NCBI GenBank assembly: GCA_023421795.1
Contig: JAEZSO010000003.1
Span: 1 to 64,000, forward strand
DNA from: Cyanobacteria bacterium OH_PDB_230
Lineage (GTDB): Bacteria > Cyanobacteriota > Vampirovibrionia > Gastranaerophilales > Gastranaerophilaceae
Direction of reading: 5' to 3'
Length of the DNA stretch: 64,000 nucleotides
This document shows positions 61,640 through 64,000 of the stretch, in pieces. How positions within the stretch are numbered: position 1 is the first letter of the stretch; every line of letters starts with the position of its first letter. Below the pieces are notes generated by a model. The model saw only the letters and a program-made list of their open reading frames with translations, was not told the origin of the DNA and ran no database searches. The position numbers and the translations under genes are program-made.

Positions 61640-62620
61640 CTAATGTAGATTTTGTTTTAACCATTTTTTGATGTTGGAATTTATGTTGGATGAAAAGACG
61701 ACATATTTATCCGCATACTTGCTGAAATACTCCAGTGTTTGCTTTAATTCCTTTGATATTGGCTTGTCGTGGTTCTCACTCATCCAGAAAAATTCCATAT
61801 TTACTTCAATAGTTTTGCATCCAATCTCTAGGCATTTTTTGACAAATGTTTTTACATCCTTTAAATTGTCATTTACTCCGGGGATTATCACGTATTTTAT
61901 AACGACATTCGCTTGGGGATTGTCTTTTGCTGCTTTAATATACTTTTGCAGATTTTTCCAGACTCTGTCGTATCCCTTAACGCGCTTAATTTTTTCATAA
62001 GTTTCTTTGGTTCCAGCATCAACAGAAACTTTTAGTTGTGAATGGCCTGCTGCTAATACTTTTTCTATAGCGTCAGAATATACAATACCGGCGCTCAATA
62101 GTTCAATAAATCCGTTTGTAACAAGAGAAAAATAAATTAGCCACTCAAGTTCTCCCGCTGGATATTCCGCACATTCTCCACCTCCTATTATGAAGTGGCA
62201 GTTTGGTTTAATCATATTTTTTTTTCTTAAATCATTTAAGACCGGTTTTACGTCCCAAACAGCTCTTGAATTAAGTTCTGCTTTGATATCAGCTTTTCCG
62301 CCTCCTGAAATGATACAGTATGTGCAATTACAGCTGCATTTTGTTCTGTTAGATACAGAAATATTTACAAACCCCGGGGATTCATCCCATTCACGTTCTT
62401 CAAGAGTCGGACATTCCACGCAAGCTTCAGGGAACTCACCTTTTTTGCACATTTCAATATAATTTGATCTACGCTGAAGATAATCATCAACATCAATCAG
62501 GTGTCCGTTATATTCTTCTAAGTAAGTAAGTTTTTTATCAAAAGAAGAACAGCAGTAGTTTATATCCCTTGAATTAATTACCAGATGAGAAAGCGCCCAT
62601 TCACAACTTTTAAACTTCAT
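61640..62620 (-). CDS. Radical SAM protein (family B, GGEC subgroup, 326 aa)
   Basis: FKSCEWALSHLVI start, YCCSSF, CVEC (67-70), cluster motif CSCNCTYC (95, 99, 102) and SAM motif IGGGECAEYPAGELEWL. Catalytic stretch SVDAGTKETYEKIKRVKGYDRV is nearly identical to the double-length protein's second unit. The start has an AGGTGA site and is eight bases after the 62629 gene; the PanE-like gene follows, giving a three-gene operon. Confidence 0.87.
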   Translation of the reverse strand: MKFKSCEWALSHLVINSRDINYCCSSFDKKLTYLEEYNGHLIDVDDYLQRRSNYIEMCKKGEFPEACVECPTLEEREWDESPGFVNISVSNRTKCSCNCTYCIISGGGKADIKAELNSRAVWDVKPVLNDLRKKNMIKPNCHFIIGGGECAEYPAGELEWLIYFSLVTNGFIELLSAGIVYSDAIEKVLAAGHSQLKVSVDAGTKETYEKIKRVKGYDRVWKNLQKYIKAAKDNPQANVVIKYVIIPGVNDNLKDVKTFVKKCLEIGCKTIEVNMEFFWMSENHDKPISKELKQTLEYFSKYADKYVVFSSNINSNIKKWLKQNLH

Positions 62621-62628
62621 AAAATCAC

Positions 62629-63633
62629 CTAATCTATTTTTAGTATTTGGGCTCTGTCAAAAAAGAAGAAATCAAGACCTTTTTCCAGCGTCTTATCTTT
62701 TATGTATTTGCATAGGTCGACAAGCTCCTGGGGGATGTTGTCTCTATGAGCTATAAACCATTCTTCTTCAATATCGGCGCTTAAAGATTCGACACCTAAT
62801 TTGTTGACGCAAATATCAAACCATCTGTCTATTTCTTCTTTAGTGTCATTGACTCCAGGAATTATAATGTATTTTACCTGGAAGTCTCTCGGTGTAGCTT
62901 TTTTTGCTGCTTTCATGTACTCTTTGATGTTATCACAGACTTTATTGAAGCAATCGACATTTTTAACTTTTTTATAAACTTCTCTGGAACCTGAATCCAA
63001 AGATACAACAACTCTCATTTCTATATCAGGGTTTGCAAGCAGTTTCGCAATTATTTTGCTGAACTTAATTCCATTTGTGTACACGGCAAATTTTTCCAAC
63101 CCGTGTTTTGCGAATAATTCTATTATCTGCTCGAAATTATTTAATATTGTTGGTTCTCCCAGCCCAAAGGAAATATGGGCGTCAGGATCTTTAGCTCTAT
63201 AGATGCCTTTTTTGAGTATTTCTTCAAGAACAGGATAAATATTATATCCTTTAGTGGTTGTCTTGTTTTTTATGTTTTCATAGTCGCAGCAGTATGTGCA
63301 ATTGCAGTTGCAGTGATTGAAATGGCAAATCCATATCATATTTAAGTATTCATCATAATCTGATTTATACTGTTCTTCGTCTTCAAATTCTTCTATCCAG
63401 GAGCAGCCTTTACAAAAAGGAGGGAAGTTACCTTCTCTCAAGTTAGAAACAAGTTCTTTTTTTGTGGAATAAATTTTTTCCCAGTCTATTTTGTCTTTTG
63501 GACCGGTATAATTTACTATTCTATTTAATCTTTTTGCTTCCGGTGCGTGTACGCTTAGGTGGCAATGACGCAAGTGATCGTATTCAAAAAACAATCCATG
63601 GCTTATAAATTTACATCTGTATTTTTTGCTCAT
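62629..63633 (-). CDS. Radical SAM protein with GLGEP motif (family B, 334 aa)
   Basis: First gene of the three-gene operon running left to 60640. The start at 63633 (ATG, GGGA upstream) is preferred to a TTG 12 bases earlier. Ligands: YRCKFISHGLFF, a single Cys in RHCHLSVHAP with an unusual pair of histidines, CKGC (~74-77). Cluster motif CNCNCTYC followed by another Cys (about 108, 112, 115); SAM motif SFGLGEPTILNNF, with Leu in place of the second Gly. SLDSGSREVYKKVKNVD matches the 38061 protein. Confidence 0.86.
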   Translation of the reverse strand: MSKKYRCKFISHGLFFEYDHLRHCHLSVHAPEAKRLNRIVNYTGPKDKIDWEKIYSTKKELVSNLREGNFPPFCKGCSWIEEFEDEEQYKSDYDEYLNMIWICHFNHCNCNCTYCCDYENIKNKTTTKGYNIYPVLEEILKKGIYRAKDPDAHISFGLGEPTILNNFEQIIELFAKHGLEKFAVYTNGIKFSKIIAKLLANPDIEMRVVVSLDSGSREVYKKVKNVDCFNKVCDNIKEYMKAAKKATPRDFQVKYIIIPGVNDTKEEIDRWFDICVNKLGVESLSADIEEEWFIAHRDNIPQELVDLCKYIKDKTLEKGLDFFFFDRAQILKID

Positions 63634-63661
63634 ACATATTCCCAATGAACTACTTTCTTAA

Positions 63662-63670
63662 AGTATAGCA
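63662..63670 (-). promoter_or_regulatory. Extended -10 element of the 63633-60640 operon
   Basis: Minus strand TGCTATACT, 28 bases before the start codon, with a TTGGTC -35-like box 19 bases further upstream. Confidence 0.5.
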
Positions 63671-63701
63671 CATCTGGTGTTGATGAGACCAAACTGTAAT
63701 G

Positions 63702-63730
63702 TTGAGTAAATGTGAGTGACATGTTACAAT
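63702..63730 (+). promoter_or_regulatory. Promoter of the gene at 63748
   Basis: TTGAGT (63702-63707) and TACAAT (63725-63730) exactly 17 bases apart, with a TG extension. Confidence 0.6.
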
Positions 63731-63747
63731 TTTTTTGAGAGGTTTTA

Positions 63748-64000
63748 ATGAACGAATTAGCTTGCGATTCAATAAATAATGGAATATGTTTCAACAATTG
63801 TAAGACAACAAGTATTACATATTGTACGTTAACAAACGATGCGAATGGTCTTGGCTGGCCGAATGTTATCGAAAATTATGACGGCAGCCCGATAGATTGG
63901 GACAAATTTTTTGAGTCAAGGGAGAGAGAAAAAAAATTGATTGCAGAAGGCACTCCTCGAAAAGAATGTGCAGGATGCAGCCAAATCAGCTTAAAACCCA
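63748..64000 (+). CDS. Radical SAM protein, N-terminal fragment cut by window end (family B)
   Basis: 84 codons before the edge. The translated start (NELACDSINNGICF, then a C at ~18 and TYCTLTNDANG, and CAGC at ~76-79) has the same cysteine spacing and the (G)SPIDWDKFFESREREKKL helix as family B proteins such as 42318 and 49099. The radical SAM motif should lie about 25 residues past the edge. GAGAGG precedes the ATG. The array therefore continues beyond this window. Confidence 0.8.
   Translation, partial: MNELACDSINNGICFNNCKTTSITYCTLTNDANGLGWPNVIENYDGSPIDWDKFFESREREKKLIAEGTPRKECAGCSQISLKP

Noticed and set aside
34497..64000. The array as a single RiPP biosynthetic operon
   Set aside because: Genes lie on both strands in alternating order, most have their own promoter elements, and no precursor peptide, transporter or leader peptidase is present.
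1..64000. CRISPR arrays, tRNA genes, insertion sequences, phage genes
   Set aside because: I looked for regularly spaced repeats, cloverleaf-like GTTCRAnnC segments and transposase or integrase motifs and found none that stand up.

Overview
The window is AT-rich, densely coded and has no rRNA, tRNA, CRISPR array, phage genes or transposase that I can see. The best guess for the host is a non-photosynthetic member of the cyanobacterial phylum (Melainabacteria/Gastranaerophilales-like). The hints are a VKOR-DsbA fusion, ferredoxin-dependent 2-oxoacid oxidation (KorAB), and several proteins with a short SFKG/SF(S/G)-type motif that I associate with that lineage. This is recollection plus inference, not a proven assignment.

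From 0 to 31 kb the content is ordinary chromosome with lineage-specific insertions. It holds small hypotheticals, Hsp20, a CoA-disulfide-reductase-like flavoprotein, CtpA, MnmA, an AcsE-like pterin methyltransferase, KorAB with VKOR-DsbA and QueH, an FAD oxidoreductase, a classical radical SAM/SPASM gene paired with a Gfo/Idh oxidoreductase, PanE, ribosomal protein L9, GtrA, a YkgJ-type cysteine-cluster protein, a 5'-nucleotidase-like protein, an M48 peptidase with two exported paralogs, a HAD phosphatase and GmhA. At 22.0-25.6 kb a module is duplicated in tandem. Each copy has a structured leader, a previously unlisted 26-codon ORF and a large predicted membrane protein. In the last 21 codons (counting the stop) the two small ORFs differ only at synonymous positions.

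From 31 to 39 kb lies a surface-glycan-like segment: an acyltransferase 3 protein, a GT-C-like membrane protein, a membrane/TPR protein, and the first radical SAM genes in the same operon.

From 34.5 kb to the right edge the window is dominated by an array of 22 radical SAM genes (23 radical SAM domains) in about 29.5 kb. They fall into two related families. Family A (6 genes) carries a recognisable SPASM domain in front of the radical SAM domain. Family B (16 genes, one a double-length fusion, one cut by the window end) carries a shorter cysteine-rich N-terminal module with similar Cys spacing. The genes switch strand repeatedly, most have their own promoter (often an extended -10 of the form TGCTAnnnT), and very few other genes lie among them: an SGNH-like protein with a swapped catalytic motif, a small TPR protein and a ketopantoate-reductase-like protein. 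No peptide precursor gene is visible in the gaps. This array is the most unusual thing in the window; its substrate is unknown, and the flanking genes point weakly to cell-surface glycan or lipid chemistry.
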